This document shows, piece after piece, positions 23,828 through 36,429 of a stretch of DNA of 64,000 bases (position 1 is its first letter; the number at the start of each line of letters is the position of its first letter). Both the position numbers and the translations under genes were made by a program. Below the pieces are notes generated by a model, which was not told the origin of the DNA, made no database searches, and saw nothing but the letters and a program-made list of their open reading frames with translations. The stretch is from contig CM060732.1 of the NCBI GenBank assembly GCA_030704615.1, positions 20,956,001 through 21,020,000 of the forward strand. Reading direction: 5' to 3'. The DNA is from Takakia lepidozioides (lineage: Eukaryota; Streptophyta; Takakiopsida; Takakiales; Takakiaceae).

Positions 23828-24929
23828 GGGCTACCTGCATATCACCTAGTTTGGGAAGAAGCTCTATATGGCTTGTATCCTGTAGCAAAGCGTCTTGGAG
23901 GAAAGATGTTGTGTAAGGGGTACTACCAAAGGGAACACATAACACTTGAATACCCTCAGATGGTGCTAGAAAGTCGACAGGGGGCACGAAATCTGAAGGC
24001 AGACCAGAGGGTGACAAAACTGTGGATTTGCGAGGTTGAACAGTGAGCCCAAGAGAGTGAAGTTGGGTAGCAAAGTGATGGAAAGCCAAGAGGATATCAG
24101 TGGGAGGGCCAGTGATGTGGGTATCATCAGCAATAGAAGGAAATATACAGGATTGGAAGGCTTGCGCAGATGAGCGAAGGGCTCGGAAGTGGGCAAAAGC
24201 AAAAAGAGGTCCCCCTAATGGATCGCCCTGACGGGTTCCTATTTCGGACTGGATTATAGAAAGATCTCCGGTACAGGTGTGATGACTGTAAAACAAAGGG
24301 GTGGAGGAAGCATAAAACAATCTCACAAAGGGAATGAGTTGATGGCATGCACCGCCGGCTGATCGCAATTCTTGAAATATTGCTGATCTGGACACCGTGT
24401 TGAAGGCGTTGGTCACATCCACCTGAAGGACGACCCAGTCTGGATGAAGGTCAATGGAAGCCCGAATCCCATGCACCACCACTTCACAACCTCCCGGAGT
24501 AGCGACCCCAAACTGATGTGGAGAAAAGTGAGAAGAAAAGACCTCCTGAAACTGGATGCAGATAGAGCGGCTCACCAAGCGATACAGAACCTCCCCCACT
24601 GCAATAGGACGAATCCCACCTGTGTTCTTGGACATGACCAAGAGCCGTGTTGCTCCAAGCAAACGTGCTACTGGGGTAGGTATATGTCCCATCGCAATGA
24701 AAGAGCAAACTTGGAACAGCTGGGAAAAGCCACTAGCAGAGTCATGTGGATTGAGACAGTCACGGAGGTGTTCATACACCAAACCAGACGGACCGGCTGC
24801 TGCAAGATGAGGGCTACGAGTGAATGCTTGTATGAAAGTATCGCGATCCAATTGAAGGTCCTCATCAGGTTCAAAGTCCTCCAGAAAGGAAGGAAGGATG
24901 TCATCCGCACTGGGGTGGAGATTCTCCAA
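23730..24929 (-). pseudogene. reverse transcriptase with SIADDTHI box
   Basis: A 399-residue frame. Landmarks: LAAAGPSGLVYEHLRD, ARLLGATRLLVMSKNTGGIR, RPIAVGEVLYRLVSR, VVLQVDVTNAFNTVSR (first catalytic Asp), IQSEIGTRQGDPLGGPLFA and FPSIADDTHITGP, an ADD box where most reverse transcriptases have YADD. After it comes LHSLGLTVQPRKSTVLSPSG (thumb entry). The TRQGDPLGGPLFA form occurs in a widespread class of plant, algal and fungal RT-like genes. Confidence 0.85.
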
Positions 24930-25205
24930 AGCTATGACAGTATCAGCCGAAGGCGGTGCTGGGGTAAGAGGAGCAAGAGCTCGAGCTGCACGGAAATACT
25001 CTCATGCCCGGCCTAGCATAAGACTCCGACGAAGACGCATGTGGATGGATGGAGTTGCCTGGTGTGGGCTATCATGAGCTATTCGTGCCGCAAGTGCTTG
25101 TGCACGTAGATAATGTTGCAATTTTAAGAAAGTTAGGTTCCAACAAGCTGAAGTCAGTGAGATGAAGTCTGCATCAGGAAGATGACAAACAAGAATAATA
25201 CTGGA

Positions 25206-26756
25206 GCACACGAAGAGTTCCAAGGAAAATCTCCCAATGGTGGAATATGAATTGAAGAACCAATTTGAAGGTCACGGATCTTCCTACTGCAATCGAGGAG
25301 GGAAATTGATCGTATATACCTAGTCGAAGAAATTTGTTTTACTTCCAAAAACTTGTAAAGCTCGGTCGAAGCAGGTTTCCACTATGCAAAATTTGTAAGC
25401 CTCTTGAATGACTACTTATCACACACTGCAGAAAGTCAAGTGTGAGGCTGGTAGAACTGTTGGGTGATGAATTCGCTAGGGTGCAAGGTGGCAGGCCAGT
25501 GCTTGAGCTGCTAAGATACTCTATAGATTTCGGTAAAATAGGGCTAGAATTTTCCTGCAAGAACTACAAAGCTAAAATTCACAGTTTCACTCTTTTGTAC
25601 AGCAATCTGTATTCAAAAGGAGCTTTATCTAGCATGATCCTTACCATTGAAATTTGGTCTTCAATCCCATGCAACATAAAAGCACCTGTATTCAGAAAGA
25701 GCCAATTTTTGCCAATAACACTGATATCCATGCTTGAGAAGACATTGGACTTCCAGGAGAATCAAGGTCTAGGCTTTAGAGTGGCCATCCACTTCAGGTC
25801 CCAATCATAATCTAATGATACAATCATGGTTGGAAATTTTCACAACATGATGACGCAATGAAGTTAACCATCTTTTTCATCCAGCGCCTAAAATGAAGGA
25901 CCTTAACATGCACAAAAAAAAAGTACCGAGGTGCAGAGATGAACATGGCCTTGCACATGATCAAAGGAATTAAGAACTGACTTGCGACTTGAATTTACTG
26001 GGAAATTCCACCTCACTTGCGAAAGCCATAATTACACCATCTATTGAGATTCTTGTGATGGGTTTTTCCTTCTTTGACCCCAAAATGTCTAATCAACAAA
26101 CCTCCAAACCGCTTCTAGATCATCCAGACTGGTCAATTGACTGCTAAAGAACCACCAATTTCAAGTAGGCTCCATCGATGCATTTGTGGCGTCTTCTTCG
26201 ACACCAACTCCCCCAACCAGCTGCAGACACCCCAAAATTAGTTTGATAACTCCTCACAGTTACCTCCCCTCACTGCTTTAACTGTAGGAAAGATGTTACA
26301 CAAGAACTCCCGCTGTATACAAATGTAGACTAAACATCTGCCGGCACAACATTGGTCTCTGTGGCTTTGAAAACTACCATTGCAACAGCTATAAGGATTA
26401 AGACTGCTCTATCTCAATATCACTTTTGAATCACTTGGATCAAGCCCAAGTACAGTATTGGCCCTTTTCCAAGAGTGAGAATGGATCTATTGTGAAGAAT
26501 CAGTTGCAAGTTCCTATTCTGACTTGTGACAGGAGGATTAAATAGTGCGCAATTCTGGAACTTGACTTCACCATGAAGGTCACTTTCTCGAGACAGGCGA
26601 ATACTTCCACCAACTGATTTTTGTTAAAAGTTCTAACTTTGTTCCGATGCGCTCCACATCTTCTATCAGGCAGTAACATGCAAGTCCTTTATGGGCACCA
26701 AATGCATGAGAAATTGACTTCCAAAAGTGAACAGAGCTTGGATATTGAGGTAATAC
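25206..26756. other. region likely holding the last HGH1-like exon, not identified
   Basis: The HGH1-like gene should need a short last exon on the minus strand below 26,757. I could not pick one with a supported acceptor and stop. No other gene was recognised. Confidence 0.35.
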
Positions 26757-29700
26757 CAGGGAACCTAGACGCTCATACGCATCCATAACTCTGGAATCCT
26801 CTTCACCTTCATAGCCCACTTCAAGAATTCGTGGCCCATTCACTGACCAAAGTGCCCTTCGTCCGCCCTCCTGGAATCACCAACCAATACGAGAGAAAGT
26901 GAAGCAAGAATGAAAGAGACTTCATAATGTCCAGAAAGAAGTTCAATACGTCCATGGGAGGCACAGAGGGCCAATTGGACACAGCAGAACAACGCAGTAG
27001 AATCTCAAAAACCGAAAAGCAAATTGTTCACATAAAACTGGAGTGCCACATGCAGGTGAGTCGCGAAGTACTGCTTTCGATCCTGTATCTTAAGGCGTCT
27101 GCCCGGGACAAGGAATCTTCTAAAACACATCGATAGATATGGATCTTGTAGTAGGCATTGAGAACAATCTTTGCTTGCAATCAGAACAATTGAGTATATC
27201 CTATCCTCAAGGTATCTTGTGGGAACTTCCTGTCTCAATCCGTAGAGTTTGAGAGCCAACTTTGACATTTTCTCGAAAGGGCTTCGTGAGGGACATGGAA
27301 ACCTTAGCAGAGAAGTACGAAGCTGTGATCATATCATAATCCCCAATGAATATGACACGATCTCTGCAGAAAATAGGTGCACCTGATATGGCAGGGGATA
27401 AACCTGCCGGGTGCACCTGCTGGGGATTTTGTTCGAGTTGGCTTGACGGACCTGCTGTCTGTTGCACATAAACCTTTCTGACATCCTCTCTGATCAAGTT
27501 GTTTAGGTCCTGCTTTGTAAGGATGACATCCCGAGAAGGATCAGGGTGGTAGTCTCCTTGTAGATAAACCAGATCTGTAAGTAAATCTATCAGACTTCGA
27601 AAAAATGTCTTTCTGAATCTTCTAGTTGTTAAAACTCCTCGTGCTGGCAGTCAATGCAGTGAGCAACCAGAGGAAGATGATGATGCTGAGCATTGCACCG
27701 AATTCAAGGGGAAGAGAAGCACTCAGCTGTAATTCTTTGGCATTATGGAAGATAATGAGGCCTTGCCACAGTGACCTCAAAATGTCAAACCCCAGCAGAT
27801 AGGGACAAAATCCTGTCATGGAAGTACTCTATATCCCTCATCAAGGAGTCTTACAAGCAACCAGGCCTCAAACAAAGTAGCAAAAGCACCGACCTGCAGT
27901 GCAAGCAAGTAGATTGCATCCGCAGCCTCCACACGAACTTGCGGATCAGGTTCCACCTCCCTTTCAAATGATAGGGGAGTGGCGAGCTCTAAGGGCATTT
28001 TAGATGTGTCGTCTTTAGAGTATGCCTGCCATCATCATCAGCAACCATGCAAATATCAAAGAGTAGAATTACAATATTAGAGTATAATATATCTGGAGAC
28101 TCGCCAGGAAAACCAAGAACAAACATCCCATGATCAAGCACTAGTTGGAACTTTGGTTTGAGCGTCTACGAGGCCAGTAGAAAATGTGGAAGGCAGTTGT
28201 CTCCAAGCACCATCCTTTAGCGGTTTAGCTTTTTCCTGGGCATGGTGAGGATTGGTCCTCTCCACAGTAGAAGGGAATGATGGAGGCATTTAGTCTCTTT
28301 TTTAAGACTCGCTTCTTTTCTTTTGGACTCTTCTTTTCTTTTCTTGGTTTCCAGGGGCTCATACCACGAGCATACAAGAGATCAAACTTGACCACAGGTG
28401 AAAAGAACATTACCGCACCCGTTTTCCTGCAAGAGGCAAAAGCAGTGCAGGCCACAGAAACTGGGAGGCTAGGAGGAGACTTGGCAATTGTGTTGCCGCC
28501 TCAAAGCAGCAATTCCGGACTGTCCCAGAAACCTGCACACATTCCATTTTGAAATTTGAGTTCTAATGTACCCCACTCCAGACTTCATGTCAGCACCAAC
28601 AAAACAGCCTAGGTGTCCACCTTCCCCTTCAGCGTGAGGTGACACCATAAGTTATGCCTGCTTCGACAGAAGTCTTCCTCTCTCTCTCTCTCTCTCTCTC
28701 TCTGCCTACTACTACCAACATCAGCCCCTGACAGAGGTAGGTTCTGTCCCTTTTGTTCCCGCTCAAACTGGGCGCGGGGTCAATGGCCACAAGGCTACGG
28801 CAAACAACGTCTTATGAGTACAATCTCTGCCTATTCTACCTGTCCTCTAGGAAGCCTATTACCATTGGGTGGACTTGATGTGGGAGTAGATAAATGTCTC
28901 TGTGACTAATTGCCGGCATTGTGACCTCGTGTCCTTGTTTGTTTTGCCTGGAGCACTCTGCTTCGGGTAAGGTAGTGCATTGGATTTAGTCAGAGAGTTT
29001 GGGGCCTCTCCCTCTTTAGAATATGTCTATGCGGCCCATTCCCTGCAGCTCCCTGGAGTGTGATCTCTGAATGGTAACAAGCGGACCCCTACCGCCTGGG
29101 GGCTGCCCCTCCACCCGGCAGTTGTATGCTCTGTCTAGCATGCTCGGCACTTGGGCTAGGGTTGGTCCTTCTGCTTAAACTTATAGCCTGTGAAATCAAG
29201 CATACACCATACCATGTCGATAACACCACTCCCCAGGGTGATTCCTGGGAATTGGTTACATACGCCAAATCTAGGGCTTCATGTGTAGTTTTTGGGGTGA
29301 ATCCCAGGATGAACTTTGTGTCCTATAAAACTACCTACTCCAGGCTTGGATTATGTGGCTAATGGCTCCATCTCGAATTGTCCCCCCTTTGCAGAACAGT
29401 TGGCCGTCCAGGAGCAACCATAGGCTACCTAGACGGCAAACAATCCATATGCAAAGGGCTCGCTTGCAGCTGGGCACTTTCAGCTTCTCAGGGCTGACTA
29501 ACCAAAGGAAACAATCTGAAGTGGGACAAGTTCTTCAGGCAAATGGAATGAATCTGTGCAGGGCAAGAGACATGGGAAACCTTGGACAAACTGGTTGGAG
29601 ATGTCAAAGGGTGTAAATGGTTCAGTAAGATGTGTGCACTGAGGACCCCATGATAGAGGTCCTTGTACTTCTCTTTCACCTTATCTGGAGGACTGAAATG

Positions 29701-32700
29701 ATCACCTTTCGTTGGCGACAGGGGGTCGTTGTCAATCTATACAAGAAAGGTGACAGAGAAGAAGCGGGGAACTATCGAGGCATCACGCTTCTCAATGCAG
29801 TTGGCAATATATTTTGCAGAGGTATAAGCACTCATCTCGAGGTTGATCTAGAGTCTAGAGGTTGTTTCCATGAAGGCCAAGCAGGCTTTCGGAGAAACAG
29901 GGGCTGTGTGGATCATATTTTTCACTCTAAGCCAGATTATCCAGGGATGGAAAAAAGAAGGGAAACCCACTTTTTTCTTTTTCTTGGATGTCAAAAAGGC
30001 TTCTGACACCGTGGAGAGACTGTCTATGGGTGCGACTCTGGTCATCTGGGATAAAGGGAAAGATGTGGAGAGTGGTCCATAACTTGTATGCCCACACCAA
30101 AAGCTGTGTCACGGTTAATGGACAGAAGTCTAACTTCTTTGACATAGACCAAGGTGTAGCTCAAGGATGTACCCCCTGCCCTCTGCAAGTCAAGGATGTG
30201 GAAAGTGAGGGATTTGGGTTAAGGGTGGGTGATGCCACCATACCAGCCCTTATGTTTGCGGATGAATCGCAGGCATAGGGGAGACCCCATCCAATCTTCA
30301 GGAGTTGATTGATTACGCGAAGAGATACTTTGACCTTTGGGGACTGGAGGCTAACGTCAGTAAATGCGCAGTGGTGGCATTCAACAACCGAGGGGAGGGA
30401 GGAGGCAATCTCAAGTGGCAGTGGGGAAGCCAAGAGATTCCGGTCCACCCATCCTACACATACGTTGGCGTTGAGTTCTCCTCCAACTGTAATTGGGCTG
30501 CTCATATTCAAAAAATTGTTCAATCTGGCAAGTGCAAAGCGTTGGTCTCACTAAGTTTTCCACTGCAGAGGGATCAACTCTCAAGTCAAAAAAACCATGC
30601 TTTGCGGGTTATTAGGCCTGCCTTAGAGCACACATCTGCAATATGGGTTGACAACTCCAACCAGACTAAGTCTCTAGAATCCATTCAAGTTGGGGTGCTT
30701 AAGGAGTGCATGTCAGCATGCTCTAAAACAGCCAATGTGACTGTTCGGAGCCTTAAGCACCCGACGAGATAAATTCAAGATCAGATGGTGGGGGTAGCTG
30801 CAACATACGACTAATATCAGATATCCTAAGTTAATCGACTCTATATCTTGAAAGCAGGATCGCCCTGTCAAACAGGCTTAAGTCCTGCTAACATCAAGGG
30901 GCTCATTACAATCTGGTGTGGGCCACAATTCTGGGTACCCCATACCCCTGCATTCAACCACTCATGACAGTCACCTACAACACCGGGTGGGCAACTACCA
31001 AAATTTTAGCCACAAAATTTCGAATTTTGAACTTCTTTCCAGTCTGTGACATGGGAGAGGCCATCATGGATGACCTCAGGCGTTACCCACCCTCGGCACT
31101 AGACTGAAATCTAAACTCAGGGCGGGAAGCCTACCTTTGAACAGCAAACAGAAGCAGAGAGGAAAGGGGGATTGCAAATGCCTGTTGTGTGGGCAACCTG
31201 AAGACAATATTCACTTTCTGATTCATTGTCCTGGGTCCTCTCACCAGAGAGATCTTCAAATCCATCAAGGGAATTGTGCCTGTACCTCTGTTTGCCAACT
31301 TTGAAAGTCTCGAGGCTGAGCCAAAAGCCCAGGCCCTTTCGGGGCCTAGTTATGCGGCAAACCACACACAGCAGATTGATGCTTGTGTTAAGGGATTTCT
31401 AGAGGATATCTGGGAAACTCTGATCAATTGTCTGTTCCAAAGTAAGTCATACTACCGGTGTCAGCCCCTGACAAAGGTAGTTTTCGTCCCTTTTTTTTCC
31501 GCTCAAACTGAGTGCGGGGTCAATGGCCACAAAGGCTACGGCAAACAATGTCTTATGAGTACATTCTCTCTCTGCCTATCTATAATTAACAAGTAATCCC
31601 GGTAACTGGATTGTCATGGCTGTCTATGAAAATTCCAAGCTGAGTCTCATATGCCATGGTTGGGTGAAAACCCACAACCGGCCCTGGATGGGTTCGTATT
31701 GCACGATGACTGCCCCCTCAAGGTGCACCATATTGAGAACGGGTCAAGAAATACATTTTCTCTTGTCTTCCTCAAAAAGCTGGAGTGCTTTTTTATGACG
31801 TACCCCCTGTCGGCGCACAAGGCTTCTGGAGTCGATTTGCGGAAGAATTTGTTTAAAGAGACTCCTATTTATGTCCAACAGCAGCTTGCGCCCTGCCTCA
31901 AGCCTTGTGATATTCACCAGAATTGCAGCCACATGCTCAAACTCATCTTCTCCTTAAGCCACAGCAACAAACAGTGTTAACATTACCCCAACAAGGGAGT
32001 TCAGAAGAAGCACCACCTACAAAATGTTTGCATCTTTAAGTTTGACTCTGATTCAAATAGATACACAGCTCAACGCCTACCAAGATCCTCGGCACTGCTT
32101 GCAGGCCAGGTTTCAGTAAAACACAATACATGATTTGATTATGAATTCGCTCAACTTAAATACTTAGAGTCACCTTCGTTACGACCAGAAGACCTGGTAA
32201 AGAATCGCACGAGCCGAGAAATATGTAGGCCTGCCAGCTTGTCCTCTCCTTCCTGACCATTGCAGTACAGAAAAGAATGCAGATTTAGTGAACCAACAGT
32301 GCAAAATCTTCCGGTGGACCATAATGTAATGAATCAGTTTAATAATTCAACCTGCTCCTAAGAACATTATAAACCAGAGCTCTTCTTCCCAGTGAGTCAG
32401 GTCCATCAGTGCCAGGGGTAGGGTTTTCAAGAAGCAGACATCCATGTCTGCACAAATATCCAAAATCTGAATGTTCAGTCAGATCATAATTTTATTGGAA
32501 TAAAAGCCCATGTGCTTGCAGAACGGATTAGTTATTTTGGTCACCCTGTTTTGGTCACATCCATGGTTAACAGTGGTTTAGAGTTGCGTGAAAACAAGGC
32601 ATCTCATGCTCACGCGCACATAAATAGCCCTCTATTGAGTAGCTGTTCCCACCTTCATGAAAAAACATTTATAGTACTTTAAGAGGGCATGTATGATAGA

Positions 32701-34999
32701 AAGTTGAATGTAGGCGGACCACACTGGCCACTAAAAATGCCAAAGTTCACATACCATCTTCAGAATAACTAGTTTGAAATGCAGGAAGGAAGCTTAGATA
32801 CAGTCTTGTACTGTGCCATGAGAAGCTTGGGGGAGATCTTACAGAAAGGACACACTAAGAAAAGGCAAGTAAACATAGAGCGAAGAGAAATGTAAATACT
32901 ACAGCCTTCCCTTTTCTCTGCAAACAGCTTCATCAAGCACAAACTCCATACTGCAAGAACTTGGTTCATTTACCTGGAGGAGACGAACCACCCCAGCATC
33001 AACTTGCGAGAGATTAACAAGCAGCAGGACCAAAGGCCTGTTGCTGCCATAGCCAGGCTTCCCTAAAAGCTCCATTACCCTTTCTATTGCGCCTGCTGCT
33101 AACAATTCGTGAGTAACTTTGGGCTCTTGGGAGAGATTCACAAGAGCCTCTGCCGCTGGTTGGGCTACTTCCTGCACCCAACACATCCACACAAACTTAT
33201 CACCAGACCTTGGGTCTCTTCCGTAATGTCCTGTGGTTAAGGAAAACGTTTGAATTTTCCAAGAGACTGCAGAAAGGAAAGAGTGATGGAGTGAAGAGGA
33301 AAAGCGTGAGAGCTCTAAGGCATGGTGGAGGACATATACTGGCAGCAGCCTTGTGGCTATACACACCGTGCTGACTCAATACAGAGGTAGAGAGAGATGC
33401 ATTCAGCGACAAATTCCTCTGAACAGTGGCTGTGACATGCCCTTTAAGACGATCGTCCTGCAATCGGGGCTAGCTGCTACAATTCCCCACCAACTCTATC
33501 AGCTCCAGAGAGCAGATGTACATTATTATATGCATGCCTATAACCATGGGCAATATGGTTATACTACTAAGCTGTGGAGCTTGAGCACCCAAAATATCTG
33601 ATGGAGAACCACTCAAGAGAAGGAACTGCAGGAGCCATAGGTATGAACCATAGCTCAGAAGCGTAGAGACAGAAGAATTTCCGGGCCAACAAATTCATGG
33701 GAACCATGGGAAACACCAAGAAACATGAGTGGAGAACTTTTCAAAAGCAGTGAAATCTTGGACGAAGGACCCCTACTTACCTTCCAGTAACTGTGAGCAT
33801 GATTGGAGTGCGAGCAGTCCCTGCAGACCGCCTGGACTCACCACCAATTCAAAGCCCAACCGGCATATTTAATTCTTACTTTAGCACATTAGGCTCCAAA
33901 ACCTTGTCAACCGGTCAAAAGCTGAGCATTTCTGTCTGCAGGATTGGCCCTGCCTGCGGTAACTGCTGCTTGCTGGAACTTGTTAGTGCTTGACTTGGAA
34001 AACGAATTATAACATAAGAGGTCTCTGCCCATCTCTTGTTCACACTGGATCCAATGAGGTGAGCAACACAGCATTGGTGACACAGCGAGTCACAAATGCA
34101 AGGGTGTGGTGCTGTAGCAGCTCAATGTGGCCTTCACCTTCCAGCAGAACCTAGAAGCCTGAAAGTGGCATAAGAGATGTTGCCAAAGCATTTGCACGGC
34201 CACATATGGAGGCTAATCTGAGGTTGAGTGGTCCGGTAAGCAATTCTCCGCATCCAACTACGACATAGTCAAATGATGGCTATATGTTAAAAAACTTGCC
34301 TGTTTATCTCCCAGAAGGAAGAGAAGAGGGGGAATAAAATCAGGTGCTCGGGTTGCAAGACTGCGAATGCCATCGTCACTCCCTGTCAGCCCCTGCACTA
34401 TGTCCACCGCTGCCTTCTTTATCTGCCACAACCCACTCAGAAGGACCGCTTAATTGATGGACGGCTGGCAGATGTGGGTGTGTGGCTAATGGCAGGACAA
34501 ATGTGTTGGGCCTCTCTCATTGTACTCAGTTTTGGCAGAGAAGAATGCCTCCGGAGAGAGGGAGACAGAGAGAGGATGCCCCAGCTCAACTTTGGGACAC
34601 ACCCGAGGGGCCAAACAAAGCAGGAAGACGGCACTACCATTGCTGGAGGCTTGCTTTTGCAGAGTATATTATTTCCAAAGGAATCTGGATGTTCTCTAGC
34701 ATGCAAACAATTATCGTAGCCACTCAGGCTGAGACGAAGGGAGACTATGCTTTGGACACCGCACGATTCAGGGAGCTGTAAGGCGGTGAGGGATCGGAGA
34801 ACTTGAAATGCATCTGAGAAACATCACGTTGATTAAACCCCTACAAGTGAAACGAGTTTTCGAGTCCATCAGAGAATTACAAGTTCAACGAAATCATCAG
34901 GCCTCGAGCCACAAAGCCCAATTCATTTCCCAAGCCCACCTGAGGGGAGGCTGACGTTAGGAAGTTGACAAGATCGTCCAGGTCAGAATTGGAAGCCAT
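26757..34999 (-). CDS. HGH1: HGH1-like ARM-repeat protein, eight exons found
   Basis: HGH1 proteins are cytosolic ARM/HEAT-repeat proteins; yeast Hgh1 acts in folding of elongation factor 2. Exons by splice sites: 34940-34999 (MASNSDLDDLVNFLTSASPQ), 34300-34422 (IKKAAVDIVQGLTGSDDG), 32974-33171 (PAAEALVNLSQEPKVTHEL), 32174-32252 (HISRLVRFFTRSSGRNE), 31804-31952 (EHVAAILVNITRLEAGRKLL), 28419-28532 (VSGTVRNCCFEAA, FLWPALLLPLAG), 27894-28025 (YSKDDTSKMPLELA) and 26757-26870 (NGPRILEVGYEGEEDSRVM). Phases are 0 except intron 4, which is 1 and matches on both sides. That gives 323 residues, near full family length; a short C-terminus is missing. Intron 2 has a GC donor (CAG then GCAAGT). A LINE sits antisense in intron 5. 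No internal stops, so it looks functional. Confidence 0.9.
27005..27565 (-). other. unrecognised open segment inside HGH1-like intron 7
   Basis: Minus-strand frame reading LQGDYHPDPSRDVILTKQ, NNLIREDVRKVYVQQ, SGAPIFCRDRVIFIGDYD and further open sequence. It lies between exons 7 and 8 of the HGH1-like gene on the same strand. The composition looks protein-like but no family was recognised, and it does not fit the HGH1 alignment. Confidence 0.25.
28677..28703. repeat. (CT)n microsatellite
   Basis: About 13 CT dinucleotides, directly before a LINE 3' fragment. Confidence 0.95.
28715..28837 (+). mobile_element. LINE 3' untranslated fragment
   Basis: Matches the 3' ends at 5,965-6,080 and 31,450-31,560 (CATCAGCCCCTGACAGAGGT, GGTCAATGGCCACAAGGC, CAACGTCTTATGAGTACAAT). 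It abuts the 5' leader of LINE B, so two elements meet head to tail. Confidence 0.75.
28838..31590 (+). mobile_element. LINE retrotransposon B, decayed, antisense in HGH1-like intron 5
   Basis: Same family as LINE A. Order on the plus strand: leader 28,848-29,130, ORF1 remnant 29,150-29,440, endonuclease start (TFSFSGLTNQRKQSEVGQVL) 29,470-29,600, then a jump of more than 1 kb to the reverse transcriptase at 29,640 (NYRGITLLNAVGN, FRRNRGCVDHI, FDIDQGVAQGC, IPALMFADE). The FADD box has become FADE and the QGCTLSPLLFN box is cut short. The Cys/His tail (31,165-31,250, CLLCGQPEDNIHFLIHCPG frame) and 3' UTR follow in normal order, unlike LINE A. Confidence 0.85.
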
Positions 35000-36400
35000 G
35001 CCAGCTTGCTTGATCCAATATCCGCAATGAGTAGGATGATGGGCTTCGATTGAACACACAGAATTTTTACGGTTTATGCTCTTTTCCTCCAACAACAGAC
35101 AGAAGCAGTGCGCAACCAAGCGTGCTCGAGCTCGTGATTCAAAGCGCTGTCTGCGAAACTGAGAAGGAAGTGAAGGCCAAGGGTCCAGAGTGTAGGGTTG
35201 CAATATGGCTACTTTCTTTTCTTTCCTTTTTTGGCTTTTGCTTTTAACTTCAACTGAAAGACGAAACTGGTATGTAGTGTGCATGTTTTGGGTAAGTGGG
35301 TGTGCTATGTCTGTCTGTGGGTAAGGTTGTGGGAACACATGCAGATATCAACCATTCATGTCATGCATTTTTGTAGCCATAACCAGTCAAGCCAAGGTCA
35401 GTTTCACCAGGCTTTGCACAATCAGACTTGCAGAGCAGACCTATTCACATTTGCTATGCTCAGGGCCTTCATGAGATTTTCCAGCTTGCAGTGTCAGCGA
35501 GTGGGCAACTTGCATACTCTTCTCGTGGAGGTGAGGTATTTAGTTCCCTACGTGACTACATCCTCAGTCCCCCTGCATTAACAAGTGTCATTACAAAGTT
35601 CCCCTTGGGGGTCCAATGCAAACTAATGCCTCGGGCTTCTGGACTTTGTGAAATGTAATGGTTGGACACTTCCTTGAAGGGAGGACAACCTGCTAAAGGG
35701 TCCAGTCCCCAGAGCACGTTATTTCAGCAGATTCTCGTCTTATGGCTGTTGAATGTTTCATGTATCCGAGTTGCGCTTGAAATGGTGTGTGTGTGTGTAG
35801 TATCAGCTGGAAGTCAAGCGAACGTGGATCGAAGGAAAATAGCATGTCGTCAATGCTCTGAGCTCGTTATCTCATGAGAGCTACTGCGGCATATCCTAGC
35901 TTAAACGAAAAAGAAAGAGAAAATAGAGGAGTTGCTTTGTTCTTCATATAGTTTTCGACGAGTTGAAGAAGCTATATTATTAAGAGAGGATTAAGAGGCG
36001 TGGTGTCTGTGTATGAAACACAGATATGGAATACCACACAATTTTACTATCATCTACGACCCTCGACAAATCATCTACGACCCTCGACGAATCATCCACT
36101 AGTGGTTGTAGATGATTTGTCCAGGGTTGATTTTGTGGGCAAACGGTATGCGTTGGAATACCAAATGCCCATGTCTTCATCCCACTTGTTCAGCAAATAT
36201 TCTCTAATAGATTCTTAGATCCTTCAAATTTATGCTTAGATGCTTTCATCTTTGATTTGTCGAGCATATGGTAAACGAAGAAATACCGTATGACCACGTC
36301 CCTCGACAAATCAACTTAGTTGTTCACACCACTTGTTGACAACATGGGCATCAACAGCGCAGGTGGCGCCACTAAGGCAGGTAGCGCAGGTGGCGCCACT
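35000..36400. other. HGH1-like upstream flank, no gene recognised
   Basis: Includes the presumed HGH1-like promoter region, a short GT run near 35,786, and an inverted-repeat-rich stretch at 36,045-36,125 (CATCTACGACCCTCGACAAA against GTAGATGATTTGTCCAGGGT). A 21-bp direct repeat with core GCGCAGGTGGCGCCACTAAG occurs twice at 36,357-36,403. Confidence 0.4.
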
Positions 36401-36429
36401 AAGGGAAGCAGCACCAGGTTGTTGGCACA

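Larger units (their letters stand above)
22484..25205 (-). mobile_element. non-LTR-like retroelement, second type, defective
   Basis: A minus-strand coding region with N-terminal segment (HYLRAQALAARIAHD, RRSLMLGRA), reverse transcriptase, Cys/His segment and nuclease-like C-terminus. It differs entirely from the APE-type LINEs in the window. Frame breaks near 25,010, 23,770, 23,170 and 22,940 show decay. Outer limits are approximate because no terminal repeat or tail was recognised. Confidence 0.7.
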
